From positions 1 to 15,799 of the forward strand of contig JAEDKS010000045.1 in the NCBI GenBank assembly GCA_016295665.1: a stretch of 15,799 nucleotides of DNA. Direction: 5' to 3'. Under the pieces are notes generated by a model, which ran no database searches, was not told the origin of the DNA, and saw only the letters and a program-made list of their open reading frames with translations. This document shows positions 13,919 through 15,799 of this stretch, piece after piece. The DNA comes from Clostridia bacterium. Lineage in GTDB: Bacteria; Bacillota; Clostridia; Christensenellales; Aristaeellaceae. The first letter of the stretch is position 1, and every line of letters begins with the position of its first letter. The position numbers and the translations under genes are program-made.

Positions 13919-13969
13919 ATGAGCAGGCGCTCAGAAGCGCCACGACGCAGGAGGGAACATTTTCAATGA
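13919..13969 (+). other. Putative 16-codon upstream ORF in the tig leader
   Basis: An ATG at 13919 opens a 16-codon frame encoding MSRRSEAPRRRREHFQ, whose TGA stop overlaps the tig start as ATGA. It is Arg-rich, and its two consecutive AGG codons coincide with the tig ribosome binding site (AGGAGG at 13949-13954). A perfect hairpin (GGCGCT, loop CAGA, AGCGCC; 13926-13941) lies within it. Its own ribosome binding site is weak, so translation is uncertain, but the geometry would suit translational coupling or leader-peptide control. Confidence 0.3.
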
Positions 13970-15291
13970 GCTACACCTACGAGAAGATTTCCGGCAATAA
14001 GGCGAAGCTGACCTTCGTCATTCCCGCGGAGGAGTTCGACAAGGCCATGCAGCAGGCCTTCCTGAAGAACAGGAACCGCTTCAATATCCCCGGCTGGCGC
14101 AAGGGCAAGGCCCCCCGCAAGGTCGTGGAGAATATGTACGGCGAGGGCGTGTTCTACGACGATGCCTTCGATGCCGTTTTCCCCGATGCCTACGACGCCG
14201 CCATCACCGAGTCCGGGCTGGAGGTCGTTGACCGCCCCGAGCTGAACGTGGAGGAGATCGGCTCCGGCAAGGATCTGAAGGTCGTTGCCGAGGTCTATGT
14301 GTACCCCGAGGTCACCCTGGGCGACTACAAGGGCCTGACCGTGGAGGTCGAGAAGCAGACCGTGTCCGACGCTGACATCGACGCCCGCATCGACCAGGAT
14401 CGCGCCAAGGTCTCCAGCACCGAGGAGGTGCTCGACCGGCCCGTGGAAGAGGGGGACAGCGTCAACCTCAACTACGCCGGCACCGTGGACGGCGTGGCCT
14501 TTGAGGGCGGCACCGCCGAGAACCAGAGCCTGACCATCGGCAGCCATCAGTTCATCCCCGGCTTCGAGGAGCAGATGATCGGCATGTGCGTCGCCGAGGA
14601 GCGCGACCTGAACGTCAAGTTCCCCGAGGACTACCACGCCGAGGAGCTCAAGGGCAAGGATGCCGTGTTCCACGTGAAGGTGAACAGCATCTCCCGCACC
14701 GTGATGCCTGAGCTGGACGACGACTTCGCCGCCGACGTCAGCGACTTCTCCACCTTCGCCGAGTATCGCGAGAACATCGTGAAGGAGCTGACCGAGCGCG
14801 CCGAGAAGAACAACGACGCCGCCGTGGAGAACGCGCTGGTCGAGAAGGCCACCGCCAACGCCACCGTGGACATTCCGCCGGTGATGGTGGAGCGTCAGGT
14901 GCAGGCCATGCTCCGCGACATGGAGCGCAACATGCAGCGCCAGGGCTTCACCATGGACCTCTTCCTGAAGTACACCGGCCAGACCCGCGAGCAGCTGGCG
15001 GACAGCTACCGTGGTCAGGCCCAGGAGCGCGTGAAGGTGCAGCTGGTCATCGACGCCATCCGCAAGGCTGAGGCGCTGGAGCCCGACGAGGCGGAGCTCA
15101 ACGCGCAGATCGCCGAGCAGGCCGAGCGCATGGGCATGGAGCTGGAGCAGTTCGAAAAGACCCTGACCGCCGAGCAGCGCGAGTATCTGACCGATACCGC
15201 CGCCGTGCAGAAGGTCGTTGACCTGATCAAGTCCACCGCCACCGTGACCGAAAAGGCCCCCGAGGCGCCCAAGGCCGAGGACGCGGAGTGA
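13966..15291 (+). CDS. tig: Trigger factor, ribosome-associated chaperone and prolyl isomerase
   Basis: A 441-residue protein of full length with all three domains. The N-terminal ribosome-binding domain carries the signature GWRKGKAPRKVVE (43-55), where Trp45 replaces the more common Phe of GFRxGKxP. The FKBP-type prolyl isomerase domain spans about 160-245 (GDSVNLNYAGTVDGVAFEGG, GSHQFIPGFEEQMIGM). The C-terminal chaperone arms (about 250-425) are helical and charged (DIPPVMVERQVQAMLRDM). It binds the ribosome exit tunnel and helps new chains fold. AGGAGG at 13949-13954 is 11 bases from the ATG, a slightly long spacing. The frame stays open upstream from a TTG but the conserved N-terminus fits this ATG. 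clpP follows after 173 bases, the usual order in Bacillota. Confidence 0.98.
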   Translation: MSYTYEKISGNKAKLTFVIPAEEFDKAMQQAFLKNRNRFNIPGWRKGKAPRKVVENMYGEGVFYDDAFDAVFPDAYDAAITESGLEVVDRPELNVEEIGSGKDLKVVAEVYVYPEVTLGDYKGLTVEVEKQTVSDADIDARIDQDRAKVSSTEEVLDRPVEEGDSVNLNYAGTVDGVAFEGGTAENQSLTIGSHQFIPGFEEQMIGMCVAEERDLNVKFPEDYHAEELKGKDAVFHVKVNSISRTVMPELDDDFAADVSDFSTFAEYRENIVKELTERAEKNNDAAVENALVEKATANATVDIPPVMVERQVQAMLRDMERNMQRQGFTMDLFLKYTGQTREQLADSYRGQAQERVKVQLVIDAIRKAEALEPDEAELNAQIAEQAERMGMELEQFEKTLTAEQREYLTDTAAVQKVVDLIKSTATVTEKAPEAPKAEDAE

Positions 15292-15329
15292 ATCCCGACA
15301 ATTTGATGAGGCATCCATCATGACGCGGA

Positions 15330-15358
15330 GGAGTCAGGACATGAAATGCCCTGGCTCC
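15330..15358 (+). terminator. Hairpin after tig, possible weak terminator
   Basis: A 13-bp imperfect stem (one T-G wobble and one A-C mismatch) with a GAA loop lies 38 bases after the tig stop. Its arms run from GGAGTCAGG to CCTGGCTCC. It is followed by TTCT, not a run of Ts, so termination is probably partial, or it is an RNA-processing/stability element that allows some tig-clpP read-through. Confidence 0.45.
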
Positions 15359-15404
15359 TTCTGCCAATCGCGGCTCCGCCCCCATCGCGCCCCGGGCGCA
15401 TGAA

Positions 15405-15450
15405 GCGGCGGCCCGCCGCATACAATACGGAAGCACCTTCCGTGCATGCA
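15405..15450. repeat. Cluster of palindromes in the clpP leader
   Basis: Three dyads stand in a row just before the clpP ribosome binding site: GCGGCG/CGCCGC with loop GCC (15405-15419), ACGGAAG/CTTCCGT with loop CAC (15427-15443), and the perfect eight-base palindrome TGCATGCA (15443-15450). A TACAAT (-10-like) at 15421-15426 lies between the first two, but no good -35 is seen, so a separate clpP promoter is only possible. These sites do not match the CtsR heptad repeat or CIRCE. Confidence 0.45.
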
Positions 15451-15464
15451 AAGGAGGTAAGCGC

Positions 15465-15799
15465 ATGACCCTCGTCCCCTATGTGGTGGAGCAGACCAGC
15501 CGTGGTGAGCGCTCCTATGACATCTATTCCCGCCTGCTGAAGGACCGCATCGTCTTCCTCTCCGGCGAGATTGACGACGCTGTCGCCAACACCGTCGTGG
15601 CCCAGCTCCTCTTCCTGGAAATGGAGGATCCGGACGCCGACATCAGCCTGTATATCAACAGCCCCGGCGGCTCCATCACCGCCGGCATGGCGATCTATGA
15701 TACCATGCAGTACATCAAGCCGCAGGTGCGCACCGTGTGCATCGGCATGGCGGCCTCCATGGGCGCCTTCCTGCTCATGGCGGGCGAGAAGGGCAAGCG
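15465..15799 (+). CDS. clpP: ATP-dependent Clp protease proteolytic subunit, N-terminal part
   Basis: Partial gene: 111 codons are visible before the right edge. ClpP forms the tetradecameric serine-protease chamber that degrades proteins unfolded by ClpX or ClpC. The N-terminus MTLVPYVVEQTSRGERSYDIYSRLLKDRIVFLSGEID is highly conserved in outline, SLYINSPGGSITAGMAIYDTMQ (61-82) contains the substrate-binding Gly-rich strand, and GMAASMG contains the catalytic Ser98. The His and Asp of the triad lie beyond the window. AAGGAGG at 15451-15457 is seven bases before the ATG. It follows tig, and clpX is expected downstream. Confidence 0.97.
   Translation, partial: MTLVPYVVEQTSRGERSYDIYSRLLKDRIVFLSGEIDDAVANTVVAQLLFLEMEDPDADISLYINSPGGSITAGMAIYDTMQYIKPQVRTVCIGMAASMGAFLLMAGEKGK

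Noticed and set aside
13963..15321. A 452-codon minus-strand frame opposite tig
   Set aside because: Leu/Gly/His-rich antisense shadow of the well-conserved trigger factor.
1..15799. Possible parS, DnaA-box cluster or replication origin because Noc and RsmG are present
   Set aside because: No TGTTTCACGTGAAACA-like site, no TTATCCACA cluster and no dnaA, mnmG, soj or spo0J were seen.
1..15799. Mobile element, prophage, CRISPR or defence island
   Set aside because: No transposase, integrase, terminal repeats, spacer-repeat pattern or known defence domains; gene order is compact and housekeeping-like.

Overview
The window looks like chromosomal DNA of a high-GC member of the Bacillota, probably a clostridial lineage. 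It is rich in G and C by eye, nearly every gene starts behind a strong AGGAGG-type ribosome binding site, the vegetative promoters are of the TTGACA/TATAAT type, and it carries tig-clpP, an rsmG-noc pair, a Spo0B-type kinase, RarA and ComEC. The genus cannot be named from sequence alone. There is no sign of phage, plasmid, IS element, CRISPR array, tRNA or rRNA. Coding density is very high, and no gene-free stretch exceeds about 250 bases.

Layout. (1) 1-7330, minus strand: seven tightly packed genes, apparently one operon read from a promoter near 7366-7394: a GT-C-like membrane glycosyltransferase, a 72-residue protein, a class 3 lipase-like hydrolase, a DUF1294 membrane protein, RarA, an orphan Spo0B-like histidine kinase, and ComEC, which runs off the left edge. 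Most junctions overlap by a few bases or are nearly contiguous. (2) 7561-8915, plus strand: a two-gene unit (spermidine-synthase-like methyltransferase fold, then a GNAT acetyltransferase) with its own extended -10 promoter. It is divergent from operon 1 and overlaps noc tail to tail. (3) 8885-13714, minus strand: iron-ADH-like enzyme, DUF218 protein, RadC, membrane-anchored DUF218 protein, RsmG, an intrinsic terminator, then a Noc/ParB-like protein. The first four genes are linked by ATGA overlaps. (4) 13966 to the right edge, plus strand: trigger factor and the start of ClpP, the usual protein-quality-control pair, with clpX expected next.

Most of the content is housekeeping: DNA uptake and recombination (comEC, rarA, radC), ribosome maturation (rsmG), nucleoid occlusion (noc) and protein folding and turnover (tig, clpP). 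I do not see a convincing new defence or metabolic system. The points most worth a second look are: the divergent Noc with an altered CTP-binding box and no visible membrane-targeting helix; the terminator/antisense arrangement around noc and the methyltransferase-acetyltransferase pair; an orphan kinase overlapping rarA and followed by comEC; an upstream ORF and inverted repeats in the tig leader; and an iron-ADH relative with altered active-site residues.
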